64,000 nt of DNA from Rhizobium leguminosarum bv. trifolii WSM2297 (lineage in GTDB: Bacteria; Pseudomonadota; Alphaproteobacteria; Rhizobiales; Rhizobiaceae): positions 2,511,624 to 2,575,623 of the forward strand of contig NZ_JH719395.1 in NCBI RefSeq assembly GCF_000271845.1. Direction: 5' to 3'. The notes under the pieces were generated by a model, which was given only the letters and a program-made list of their open reading frames with translations, ran no database searches and was not told where the DNA came from. The translations under genes and the position numbers were made by a program. Positions 8,055-16,453 of this stretch are shown piece by piece. Positions within the stretch are counted from its first letter, which is position 1. Each line of letters starts with the position of its first letter.

Positions 8055-9680
8055 TCACACCAACAGATGCGAGGCTTGGCTGGAATGGAATGCATCGACA
8101 TTGATGTATACACCCAGCGAGTCCGTGTCGATGTGCGAAGCGCCGTCAGAAATTTTGTACTGGAAGGATTCGCTGACGTTCCCACTCAGGCCGGCGAGCT
8201 TCGCCACGTCCACGGTGTAGGTGTAATCGCCATCGCTCTCGATATGGATGACACCGTATTTCCCCGTGACCGTCAGCCCATGTTTATCCACGGCACTGTC
8301 GCCAAAGCGGCGGAGCAGCACGCTGCCATTGGCGGCGCTGTCGTTTTCGAGAAGGTTTCCATGATACGCGCTGCCTGTATCGGCGGAAATCTTCAGGTTG
8401 TCATGGACTGCGACAATCTTGGGCGCGGCGACTGTCGGCGTAGACGCTATCGGCGTTTCGGTCACCGGCACTTGAGTGCTTGGCTGCGGCGGCGGCGGTA
8501 TTTCCGCAGGGTGCTCGACGACCGGCGCGACAGGCGTCTGCTCCTGGCTCGGTGACGTATCGCCACCCGTGCTGCCGGCGGCGGCGTCGATTTCGGCCTG
8601 CGCTTGCTCGAATGTCTTGTTGTCGCCAACAAAGAAGGTGTTTTGCGCGGCGATTGCGGCCGGCATCGTCAGCGTCGATACATCGCTGTCGATAATATTA
8701 TCGTAAAAGGAGCCCGATGCAGGCCGGTCGACCTTCAGCGCCGAGGAAGACAGATCGTCGAAGACGTTGTCATGAACATCGATATTCTCGCGGATATAGA
8801 CGGGATTGCCGGCAGCGCTGACTAGGACCCCATACACCCCCCCGTGGATATAATTCCCGCTGATGTCGTAGTTCTTGGCGTCGCCCTGATCGCCAAGGCC
8901 GATGCCATAAGACCAGCTGTAGCCGCCATATCCCGAAATGTCATTGTCGTGGATGGTTATATTGGTGCCCGCCTGAGCGCTCAACCCGAAGCCGCCGCCG
9001 ACGAGCGTGTTGCCCTCGACCAGAGCATCGTGAGCTCGGACCAGCACCAGAACCCCTTTGGCGCTGTTGGTTTGCGTTTGCTCCAGATGATTGTCCTTGA
9101 CGAGAATGTTGCTGCTGTCGTTGAGCTGAATGGCGTCTGCAGCACTTCCCTGGCTGTTGGTGACGGTGTTATTGATCAGGGTGACGCCGTTGACCTTTTC
9201 CATCCAGATGCCGTCGGAATGGACACCGGTGAGCGTGCTGTTCTGGATGGTGATGTTCTGGCTGCTTTGGAAGCTGACGGACCCGGGCTTTCCAGCAAGT
9301 CCCGTATTCGTTACCTCGACATTCCGTACGACCCAGTTCGACACGTTCCCTGCATATATCGCGTTCGCTCCAGTATCGGCGATCTTGATATTCTCGATAA
9401 CGATATTCGAGGCCTTGGAACCATGGATGCCGTCATTGCTGCTGTGAATGACCGGCGCGTCGCCAAGACCGTAGCTGCCAATGGTGATCGGAGCTGTGAC
9501 GCTTCCGGAGTATTTCAAATCGAATTGTTCATTGAACACGCTTCCGGCAGCAAGCAACACGCTGTCACCAGGGTTCAGCCTCAAGGATTCGACGGCGGAC
9601 AATGTCGCAAAAGCCGAGTTCTCCGTGGTTCCGCCATTATGATCGGATCCTGTCGCTGAATTCACGTAGTAGACGGTCAT
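8055..9680 (-). CDS. Secreted right-handed beta-helix protein with C-terminal cadherin-like (Ra) domain
   Basis: A 541-residue protein. Residues 1-350 are pectate-lyase-like parallel beta-helix rungs (repeated NIVIENIKI, NITIQNSTL, NILVKDNHL, NITIHDNDI patterns). A Pro/Thr/Ser-rich linker (about 375-420) follows, then a Ra/cadherin-like domain (about 425-530) with LLENDSA, LRRFGDSAVD, KYGVIHIESDGDYTY and FQYKISDGASH. The last domain closely resembles the repeats of the RapA-like protein encoded divergently. There is no N-terminal signal peptide, consistent with C-terminal-signal export by adjacent PrsDE. The fold suggests polysaccharide binding or cleavage, but no lyase catalytic set was identified. 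A strong GGGGAG ribosome site precedes the ATG. Confidence 0.82.
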   Translation of the reverse strand: MTVYYVNSATGSDHNGGTTENSAFATLSAVESLRLNPGDSVLLAAGSVFNEQFDLKYSGSVTAPITIGSYGLGDAPVIHSSNDGIHGSKASNIVIENIKIADTGANAIYAGNVSNWVVRNVEVTNTGLAGKPGSVSFQSSQNITIQNSTLTGVHSDGIWMEKVNGVTLINNTVTNSQGSAADAIQLNDSSNILVKDNHLEQTQTNSAKGVLVLVRAHDALVEGNTLVGGGFGLSAQAGTNITIHDNDISGYGGYSWSYGIGLGDQGDAKNYDISGNYIHGGVYGVLVSAAGNPVYIRENIDVHDNVFDDLSSSALKVDRPASGSFYDNIIDSDVSTLTMPAAIAAQNTFFVGDNKTFEQAQAEIDAAAGSTGGDTSPSQEQTPVAPVVEHPAEIPPPPQPSTQVPVTETPIASTPTVAAPKIVAVHDNLKISADTGSAYHGNLLENDSAANGSVLLRRFGDSAVDKHGLTVTGKYGVIHIESDGDYTYTVDVAKLAGLSGNVSESFQYKISDGASHIDTDSLGVYINVDAFHSSQASHLLV

Positions 9681-9906
9681 GCTTTGATCTCCCCAAGGTA
9701 ATGGAAATCTTCTAAGCGTGGACCTCTCTCCGGCAGCTAAAATGAAACACTAAAATTCTTTCTATCTGCCGATATTCTTCATAGTCGGACGCATTTTCTT
9801 GGTCGCCGACGTATTTTCTATGGCGTTAAAGTTGTGTCATACGACAGAAATGTATCTCTACTAGAACATCAATTTGATATCAGTTCATTTTTGTATCAGT
9901 CGAATT

Positions 9907-9928
9907 GCTGTGGTGATTCCACCACAGC
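9907..9928. repeat. Perfect 9-bp stem, 4-base loop hairpin
   Basis: Arms GCTGTGGTG and CACCACAGC are separated by ATTC. There is no T-run on either side, so it is not a standard terminator. It sits about 230 bases upstream of the beta-helix gene and 440 upstream of the RapA-like gene. It could be an operator or the remnant of a repeat. Confidence 0.45.
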
Positions 9929-10222
9929 GGCGAAGGTTTCTCCCTCTGCGTATCCGACCATGAAGAAGATAGTGATGAACCTAGTATGATGTGCGGTCGC
10001 GATGTCCGGGCAACGCGCCAAAATTACCGGAGGCGATTGGTAGCCCAATGTGATTATTTGACAATATGATCTTCATGGAGGTGAATATCTGTATTCCCAT
10101 TGATGATATCCGAATAAAAACCCTTACCATTTGACGAAATCAACTTAATCGTCCGTACACCCGCGTATTCACTTATTATAATGCACCAATCTCCAAGTGC
10201 TTCATCCTCTTAACTCGATTGC

Positions 10223-10245
10223 ATGTGTGCCATTATTGCACACAT
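10223..10245. promoter_or_regulatory. Interrupted palindrome, candidate operator of the rapA-like gene
   Basis: Perfect 8-base arms ATGTGTGC and GCACACAT flank a 7-base spacer, in a region otherwise poor in G and C. It lies 124 bases upstream of the ATG at 10369, followed within 3 bases by two CGCCATTAAT direct repeats. The geometry suits a dimeric helix-turn-helix regulator. The regulator is not identified. Confidence 0.5.
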
Positions 10246-10368
10246 TACGCCATTAATGTTCAGTCGCCATTAATCTTAGCCTTGACTCCATGTATTAATA
10301 TATCCTTAATCCCACATGTCGCTAAGGTTAAAATTGGCCAGCGAAGATCAATTCATGGAGAGACAACA

Positions 10369-11079
10369 ATGGCTATTCACGCAACCGACGATACCGCCAC
10401 ATTTCTAGAAACCGACGTCATCTCGGGAAATCTGCTTTCTAACGATACATCCGATAACGGTCACTTGTTCCTGCGTGCCTTCGATCAGCAGAGCGTTGGC
10501 GCCAAGCAAGGCAACAGCCAGGTCACCGAAATCCAGGGCGACTACGGCACCTTCTTCGTCAAGCCGGACGGCAGCTACACCTATGTTCTAAGCGACGCTG
10601 CCAAGGTCAACTTCACCAATGGTGAGCTGCTTCAGGAGAAGGTCTCCTACAAGATCTCCGACGGTAGCGGTCATACCGACTTTGGCCTGTTCACTCTGAA
10701 TATTCAGGGCGTAACCCAGGTCAAGCCGATCGCTGTCGACGACCACTACAGCTTCAACGAAGGCAGCGCCATCAGCGGCAACGCTCTGGACAACGACATT
10801 CCCGGCGACAATGGGCATCTATTCCTTCGTCAGTTCGCTGGCACGACCGTCAACGGCAACCCGAGCGCTACGACCGACGTCGCCGGCACCTATGGCACGT
10901 TCCATGTCAAGGCGGACGGTTCATTCACCTATGATCTGGCAGCAGATATCGCTTCCGGCGATCACGTCACGGAAACGATTCAATATTACAAGATCTCCGA
11001 CGGCGAAGGTCACACGGATGTCGGCGTGCTGACGCTCAATATCACAGGCACGGATTTTGTTTCGGGCGCCAGCGTCTGA
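10369..11079 (+). CDS. RapA-like secreted cadherin-domain lectin/adhesin
   Basis: A 236-residue protein made of two tandem Ra/cadherin-like domains (about 1-112 and 115-228). Each has an NxLxNDxxxDNGHLFLRxF element, a YGTFxVKxDGSxTY strand pair and a YKISDGxGHTD acidic loop. The size, two-domain layout and absence of a signal peptide match R. leguminosarum RapA proteins, which are calcium-dependent lectins that bind acidic EPS and leave the cell through PrsDE. The ATG at 10369 is preceded by TGGAGAG, so the longer frame from 10219 is not used. It is transcribed divergently from the beta-helix protein that shares the same domain. Confidence 0.88.
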   Translation: MAIHATDDTATFLETDVISGNLLSNDTSDNGHLFLRAFDQQSVGAKQGNSQVTEIQGDYGTFFVKPDGSYTYVLSDAAKVNFTNGELLQEKVSYKISDGSGHTDFGLFTLNIQGVTQVKPIAVDDHYSFNEGSAISGNALDNDIPGDNGHLFLRQFAGTTVNGNPSATTDVAGTYGTFHVKADGSFTYDLAADIASGDHVTETIQYYKISDGEGHTDVGVLTLNITGTDFVSGASV

Positions 11080-11105
11080 CCGTTCACCAGGTAATCAATA
11101 AAAGA

Positions 11106-11136
11106 CGCCCGCCGCTCAAGCGGCGGGCGCTGTTAC
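11106..11136. terminator. Bidirectional terminator between rapA-like gene and the pssP-linked orf
   Basis: A GC-rich stem CGCCCGCCGCT/AGCGGCGGGCG spans 11106-11129. On the minus strand it is followed by TCTTTTATT, a proper U-tract, so it should end the pssN-O-P-orf transcript. On the plus strand the tail is weaker (CTGTT), giving only partial termination for the RapA-like gene. Confidence 0.75.
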
Positions 11137-11195
11137 CTATAAAGCCTTGGTTGACGCTCTGACTCTGCAGCTGTTCTGCGTAGAACTACCGACGA

Positions 11196-11900
11196 TTACT
11201 TGCTGCAGCGCTGCCGGAATCGCGCTGTCGCTCCGTCCCCAAGCCCTGCCCAGGTTCGATCGAAGATAGGGCGGAGTTGTGGGCCGATCTCTTTAATGCT
11301 GGCGTTGACCCTGCAACGGTCGCCAAGTTTCAGCATCGTCACCAGATCGCTGTCGAGCGCAGTCTTTGCCGCTGAAAGCGTTGTGTTGGCAAGATCGTTC
11401 CAGAAGTAAAATCGGGTCAGAATCATCGCCTCGTCGTGGGGCGCAAGAGCGACGGACCGGGCCATCATTCCCCCAACAGAAAGCGGCTCTTCCGCAATGA
11501 CAGATTGGACCGCGGCGAGACGAAGCCAAAAATTGCTGTTCGTCGGCATGCACGATAACGCATGTTGCAGGTGGTGTCGGGCGCTCGATGCCGCTGCAGC
11601 CCAGGCGTCGTATTTGACGTTGACGTTCTGCCGATCGAGGTGCGCCAGGACAAGGGTCACACCGGCGGCGACAATGTCGGACCGACAATAATGTCCATCG
11701 ACAATGTCGATGGTCCGCGCCGCATATTTGGCTGCAATATCATCGCTGACGGTCTCGCCGCGCTCGATCCTTTCAGCGACGATCGAGATACTGGCGGTTC
11801 TTATCGAAGCGTACAACTCCCTGCCGGCCAACGCCGCAAAGGCGGCGGTGACGACAAGGAAAACAATCCGTGTGACCGAAATGACCGGACCGCGAAGCAT
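11196..11900 (-). CDS. Membrane-anchored protein of unknown function coupled to pssP
   Basis: A 234-residue protein. Residues 9-30 form one hydrophobic anchor; the rest is predicted to be periplasmic and alpha-helical, with Ala-rich helices (AWAAAASSARHHLQHALSC, then WLRLAAVQSVIAEEPL) that look like degenerate TPR repeats, and four cysteines in the mature part. I do not recognise a named family. Its ATG overlaps the pssP stop codon (TGATG), so it is translated with the Wzc-like co-polymerase, and a strong terminator follows. Context suggests an accessory part of the EPS polymerisation/export complex, perhaps a scaffold; no function is shown. Confidence 0.7.
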   Translation of the reverse strand: MLRGPVISVTRIVFLVVTAAFAALAGRELYASIRTASISIVAERIERGETVSDDIAAKYAARTIDIVDGHYCRSDIVAAGVTLVLAHLDRQNVNVKYDAWAAAASSARHHLQHALSCMPTNSNFWLRLAAVQSVIAEEPLSVGGMMARSVALAPHDEAMILTRFYFWNDLANTTLSAAKTALDSDLVTMLKLGDRCRVNASIKEIGPQLRPIFDRTWAGLGDGATARFRQRCSK

Positions 11901-14197
11901 CAGCTTTCAGTGTAGTATCGCGAGTAACGCTTATAATAATACTCACTGGAGCCGAATGTCCGGTAAAGCTTCATCTGCGACGGATCGACCTTGGTCAATA
12001 TGGCGCCGACGCATTTCGCATAGAGTTCCGGCTCGGACAGCAGCGTCGACTGCACGACCTTGCGCGATGTCTTTCCCCACTCGATAACGAAAACCACCGC
12101 ATCGAGCTTCGAGTTGATAGCGCGCGCATCCACGACCGGCGCCAAGGGCGGCAGGTCAACGATGATGTAATCGAAGCTTTGGCGCGCCATTTCAAGAAGT
12201 TGGTCCATCCCGCGTGATGCAAGCAGCTCCGACGAATGCGGGACGCGATACCTTGCAACCGTCGGCAAAAATGCAAGCTTTGTTTTGGGATCGAGAAGGA
12301 TCAGATCCTTGAGCGGACGGCCATCGACGATCGCCTCGAGCAAGCCGGCCTCGGCATGACGGCCGATCGCCCGGGTCGCACCAGGATTGCGCATGTCGCC
12401 GTCGATCAGCAGGCAACGCGCTCCTTGCATTGCCAGAAGCTTGGCAAAGTTGATGGAGGTTGTCGACTTCCCCTCGCCAGGCAAGCTTGACACCACGCCG
12501 ATGACCTTGCAGCGCTGATCAGCCGCACTGAGGTCGATCGCAATCTTGGCGCTTCGAAGCGTCTCGGCAAACGCCGAGAGCGGGTGCTCCTCGACATAGG
12601 TCGTGGTCTTGCTTCCCCTGGCGATGCTGCGCGGATTGCTGGGATCGACGAGCGTCGGATCATCGACATTATCGTCAACCAGCGGCATCACGCCAAGCGA
12701 CTCGACATCCAGTACTTCCTTGACGTCGTCACCGGTGCGGAAGAACCGATCCCGGAATTCCCGGAAAGCGCCTATGCCGCTTCCGACCGCACATCCGAGG
12801 AACATCGCAAAAGCGACGACAAGGGCTCGCTTCGGAGCACTCGGCTTAGTCGGTGTCTCCGCCATCGTGATGATGCGCGCAGCGGTAATCGGGAAGCTCT
12901 GCTGCTGAATGGCTTCCTGGTAGCGCGTCAGGAAACTCTGATAGAGATTTTTGTAAGTATCGCGCGTGCGCTCGAGTTCGCGAACCTGCACCTGCGTTTC
13001 GCCAGCTGTCGCGGCAACGCCAGTCGCCTTTGTGACACTGTCACGCAGAGAATTTTCCCGTGACTGCGCGACCTGCAGCTCGCTTTGGTAGCTCTCGGCG
13101 ATGCGGTTTAGCTCATCGAACATGAGTCTCTTATATTCTTCCATCTCCGCACGAAGGCGAACCGCCTGGACGTGATCGGGACCGAGCCGCGCCTCGATTT
13201 CCGTCTCAAGCTTGGAAGCCTCGAGATATTTCTTGCGCAGGTCGTTGGAAATGGAGCTGTCGAGCACATCGGTGACGATCGCATCGGTCTGCTTTGCGTC
13301 AATGATCGATTTGACGCGCGCATATTTTGCCTCGGCCTTTGCAGTCTCGGCCTGGGCATTGATCAATTGCGTGTTTATCTCAGTGAGCTGCTGCTCGCTG
13401 ATCAGCGTACCGGATCCGGCCTCGACAAGCCCATGCTCGCTGCGGAATTTCTGAACCGCAAGGTCGGTGTCCAGCGCCTGCTGCCGAAGCTCTTCGATAC
13501 GCTCCTGCAGCCATTCGCCGGCCCGGCGTGTCGCCTCGTATTTCGAATTGAGTTTGTCGACCAGATAGACGTCGGCAATGGCCGCGGCGATCTGACGCGC
13601 CATATCCGGTGATTGCGAGGTATAACTGACATCGAGAACGTAGGATTTTCCGACACGTTCGACATCGATATTGCCGGCCACAGTTTCCGCAGCCCACCGC
13701 CGTTTCATTTCCAGATCGGGCGCGACTGCCGCGTCGTCGGCAAACCATGATTTGAAATTGAACAGAGACTTCAGCGTTGCAACTGAAAACAACGAATTCC
13801 GCTGTGCGTTGAACACCGGATCGTCGACCAGTTTCAGTTTATCGACGACGGCATAGGCGATCGTGTCGGACTTCAACAGCTCGACCTGGCTCAGCACAGT
13901 TCCTTCGTCATCGTCCATCTGGCCGAAAGCCGCCAGCTGGTTGATCACCTGATTGTCGCTGCGGTCGATCAGCACGCTTGTGTCGGCGGTGTAGACAGGC
14001 ACCGACGTCAGGACGTACACAACGCCGAGAATGGCGAAGGCGAACGCGCACGCCGCAACCATCCGCCACTGTCGGCGGGCAATCGCGATGAGCTTGTCGA
14101 AATCGATGAAGTCAGCTTCGTTTCCGGTATCGCGGGAGGGGTCGATACGCGGCGTAAGTTTATCTGGCGATAGCAATTTCGATCTCCAACAAATCAA
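11900..14197 (-). CDS. pssP: PssP, Wzc-like polysaccharide co-polymerase and tyrosine autokinase
   Basis: A 765-residue inner-membrane protein that controls EPS chain length and export. The N-terminal Wzz domain has a first membrane segment at about residues 45-65, a long periplasmic coiled-coil region and a second segment near 465-485 preceded by a proline-rich P-x-x-P motif (TPTKPSAPKRA). The C-terminal BY-kinase has Walker A LPGEGKSTT, Walker A' LLIDGDMRN, Walker B IIVDLPPL and a tyrosine cluster at the end (EYYYKRYSRYY). The start is uncertain: TTG at 14197, or a TTG at 14176 preceded by GGAG. It is followed immediately by a coupled orf and preceded by pssO. Confidence 0.9.
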   Translation of the reverse strand: MICWRSKLLSPDKLTPRIDPSRDTGNEADFIDFDKLIAIARRQWRMVAACAFAFAILGVVYVLTSVPVYTADTSVLIDRSDNQVINQLAAFGQMDDDEGTVLSQVELLKSDTIAYAVVDKLKLVDDPVFNAQRNSLFSVATLKSLFNFKSWFADDAAVAPDLEMKRRWAAETVAGNIDVERVGKSYVLDVSYTSQSPDMARQIAAAIADVYLVDKLNSKYEATRRAGEWLQERIEELRQQALDTDLAVQKFRSEHGLVEAGSGTLISEQQLTEINTQLINAQAETAKAEAKYARVKSIIDAKQTDAIVTDVLDSSISNDLRKKYLEASKLETEIEARLGPDHVQAVRLRAEMEEYKRLMFDELNRIAESYQSELQVAQSRENSLRDSVTKATGVAATAGETQVQVRELERTRDTYKNLYQSFLTRYQEAIQQQSFPITAARIITMAETPTKPSAPKRALVVAFAMFLGCAVGSGIGAFREFRDRFFRTGDDVKEVLDVESLGVMPLVDDNVDDPTLVDPSNPRSIARGSKTTTYVEEHPLSAFAETLRSAKIAIDLSAADQRCKVIGVVSSLPGEGKSTTSINFAKLLAMQGARCLLIDGDMRNPGATRAIGRHAEAGLLEAIVDGRPLKDLILLDPKTKLAFLPTVARYRVPHSSELLASRGMDQLLEMARQSFDYIIVDLPPLAPVVDARAINSKLDAVVFVIEWGKTSRKVVQSTLLSEPELYAKCVGAILTKVDPSQMKLYRTFGSSEYYYKRYSRYYTES

Positions 14198-14223
14198 GCG
14201 CTAAGATCTAAGGGCAATTCCAG

Positions 14224-14871
14224 CTATTGTATGACCGCGACGCTCGGACTCGTCGACTGCGTCGTGTCGGAGGACAATTGGCCTCGAGATACCCTCAGCT
14301 TACCGGCAGTCGTGGCGGCGCCTTCAAACGGCGTACCGTCGTCCGAGCCCGGCCCTGTTCGGCCAATCGACCCATTGTTGCCGATACCGGATGCGGCCGC
14401 TGCTGTACTTCCACCCGGGCCGAGCGCCGCGGTTCCCCCTTCGGCGAGGACCTTCGCAAAGGCGGCAAGCAGCGGCGCAAGGTTCGGATCGGCGCTCGCC
14501 GCCTCGGCGACAGCCCTTTCGATGGCCAGCTTGGATAGCGGATCTGTTACCTGACAGCTATTTGCGGCGCGCCCGAGGCCGGCACCGATAGCGGCCATCT
14601 GTGCGGCATCGGCTTTCTTGGCCTGCTCGATCACCGGCGCAAGCGCCTCACTGCTGCTCCCGACCAACGCGCGGACGCGCGATGACAAAACTAGCGGGTC
14701 GGACACATCGAGCAGAGAGGCGGGATTGGTCGTAAATCCACTGATGTCGATGGAAGTCAGACTTGAAAGCCTCACGCAAACTGCCGCAAAAGCGCTCGAA
14801 CTCATGCCGGCAAACGCTGCCACCGCGATTCCGCTATATGCAAGCCTACGATACACACTCGACCTTGCCAT
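14224..14871 (-). CDS. pssO: PssO, secreted/envelope protein of the EPS export system
   Basis: A 215-residue protein with a clear signal peptide (hydrophobic core about residues 12-24, cleavage after SSAFA) and a mature part rich in Ala, Ser and Gly, ending in a Gly/Thr/Ser-rich tail. No enzymatic motif is visible. Its place between pssN and pssP matches R. leguminosarum pssO, an extracytoplasmic protein that affects EPS yield. The frame is open from a TTG at 14958 overlapping the pssN stop, but the ATG at 14871 gives the signal peptide at the N-terminus and has an AGAAG upstream. Confidence 0.78.
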   Translation of the reverse strand: MARSSVYRRLAYSGIAVAAFAGMSSSAFAAVCVRLSSLTSIDISGFTTNPASLLDVSDPLVLSSRVRALVGSSSEALAPVIEQAKKADAAQMAAIGAGLGRAANSCQVTDPLSKLAIERAVAEAASADPNLAPLLAAFAKVLAEGGTAALGPGGSTAAAASGIGNNGSIGRTGPGSDDGTPFEGAATTAGKLRVSRGQLSSDTTQSTSPSVAVIQ

Positions 14872-14954
14872 AACTGCGCTTTCTTCTAAAAAAATCCGTG
14901 GCGTAGACCGCCGGCCCCGATTGTTTGCAACCGGTACCAGCCTGCCCATCTCAA

Positions 14955-16166
14955 TCAATTGCCGAGATCCTGGACCGCGTTGCGGGTATCCCTCGCGTCG
15001 TCCGTTACTCCGGAAACAGTGGACGATACCGAGTTTACGATGTCAAGGAACTTGACCAATTCAACCGAGTCCGAATTGGAAATATAGATAATATCCTTGT
15101 CTTCCATCTTGAATTGCTGAACGGCAAACAAGGTTGCCGGATCGCGCATATTCGCGCGGACGATCACCGGAACCGTCTCACCCGCAAATCTCGTCGTGTC
15201 GACGTGCATCGCCTGAACCGTCTTCTTCGGGACCAGACGATAGAGCAAGACCTGAGCCGGATCGGCGCGGTCGTCGCGCAGACCGCCCGCCTTGGCGATT
15301 GCCTCTCCGAGGGTCAGATTAGACTCTTCGAAATCGAAGCGGCCGCTGACGCCTGCGGCGCCGAGCGTCAGATAGGTGCGGCGCTCATGATCGATCGAAA
15401 TCGTATCGTCAGGCGCAACATAGATATTTTCCGCCGGGTTCTTCAACAGCGTATTATAGGCGACGGTCGCAGTCTTGCCGCGACGCTGCAGCGTTACATT
15501 CGTTTCGATATTGTTGGTCGTCAAACCGCCCGCAGCGGAAATGACATCGAGAACACGCTCACCAGCCGGGCTGATCTCGACACGCTGGGGATTGTTGACA
15601 TCGCCGAGCACGGCGACCTGACTGGAGCGGCTGGTCGTTGTGGTGATGACCACCTGCGGCTCGATCGCGCGGCTCGCCAGGCGATCCTCGACATCCTGCT
15701 CCACAGTCTCTTTGAGGCGACCGGCAGCCGGAACACGACCCGCATATGGAATTGTAATCGTTCCGTTTCTATCGATGGTCTGGCTTGGCAAGGAGATGTA
15801 ATTGCCAGGTCGACTGCCGGCATCGGACGGAATGAACAGACCGCCGGACTGCGCTTCGAAGATGGCGACTTCAACGACATCACCGAAACCGAGCGGAATT
15901 TCGGGCGGCCCGCCGCGACCACCGCCGAACCCCTTGAAGGACGTCGGCTGGGGAGAGGTAAAGTAGGGCAGAACGTTTTTGCTGAGATCAACCAGGGCGT
16001 AGTCGATGCCGACACGACGCTCCTTCGTTGTCACTTTCACTGTCGCATCTCGATCAACATCTTTGTGATCGGGACCGGATCTTGGCAACGATGTGCAGCT
16101 TGCCAATATAGTCGTTAGCGCTACAACAATGGCGACGCGTGTACTACCGATACGAGAACAACCCAT
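14955..16166 (-). CDS. pssN: PssN, Wza-like outer-membrane polysaccharide export lipoprotein
   Basis: A 403-residue lipoprotein. The ATG at 16166 places a lipoprotein signal at the N-terminus with lipobox LASC, so Cys becomes the mature first residue; the open frame extends 19 codons further but has no start signal. Poly_export and SLBB domains follow (IPLGFGDVVEVAIFEAQ, then ITIPYAGRVPAAGRL and VLDVISAAGGL). It is the outer-membrane component through which EPS leaves the cell. It is followed by pssO and pssP, the usual pssN-O-P order, and preceded by pssT after about 290 bases. Confidence 0.9.
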   Translation of the reverse strand: MGCSRIGSTRVAIVVALTTILASCTSLPRSGPDHKDVDRDATVKVTTKERRVGIDYALVDLSKNVLPYFTSPQPTSFKGFGGGRGGPPEIPLGFGDVVEVAIFEAQSGGLFIPSDAGSRPGNYISLPSQTIDRNGTITIPYAGRVPAAGRLKETVEQDVEDRLASRAIEPQVVITTTTSRSSQVAVLGDVNNPQRVEISPAGERVLDVISAAGGLTTNNIETNVTLQRRGKTATVAYNTLLKNPAENIYVAPDDTISIDHERRTYLTLGAAGVSGRFDFEESNLTLGEAIAKAGGLRDDRADPAQVLLYRLVPKKTVQAMHVDTTRFAGETVPVIVRANMRDPATLFAVQQFKMEDKDIIYISNSDSVELVKFLDIVNSVSSTVSGVTDDARDTRNAVQDLGN

Positions 16167-16453
16167 AGAATAACCTGCGTTGACGCCCCTGAAGCTACTG
16201 CCCCGCAAACTGACAAAATACAAGACAATCCCCGATCAATAACACTGAAAGCCGATTAACATTCCCCTAACTGTGGCAGGCTGGCAACGCCGAGCCCTTG
16301 AGGAAGCGAAAAAACGACCCAGTCCAACTTTTCTGGCGCCGCAAGACCCGAAGGCTAGACCCGCTATAAAATTTCTTGCGTTTCAGAGTCAACAGTTCGC
16401 AACTGCACAATCACTATTTTTCAAAAACCTTCATAAACCATCCGTTTAAATTT

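Larger units (their letters stand above)
9681..10368. promoter_or_regulatory. 688-base divergent regulatory region between two secreted-protein genes
   Basis: This long, AT-rich gap serves two outward-facing genes for putative PrsDE substrates. It contains a perfect hairpin at 9907-9928, a perfect interrupted palindrome at 10223-10245, and a direct repeat CGCCATTAAT at 10248 and 10265 (period 17). A plus frame starting at 10219 has no ribosome site and reads through low-GC sequence, so I treat it as non-coding. Such length and structure suggest multi-factor control of adhesin expression; which regulators bind is unknown. Confidence 0.5.

Noticed and set aside
7939..8555. Plus-strand frames overlapping the end of the beta-helix gene
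   Set aside because: They are antisense to its cadherin-like domain and have no start signal.
8844..9659. 271-codon frame antisense to the beta-helix protein
   Set aside because: The sense strand has clear beta-helix repeats and a strong ribosome site.
10219..10368. N-terminal extension of the RapA-like protein by 50 residues
   Set aside because: No ribosome site at 10219, AT-rich non-biased codons, and a good TGGAGAG just before 10369, whose product matches RapA length.
14925..16118. 397-codon frame antisense to pssN
   Set aside because: Arg/Asp-rich low-complexity translation without motifs; pssN on the other strand is certain.
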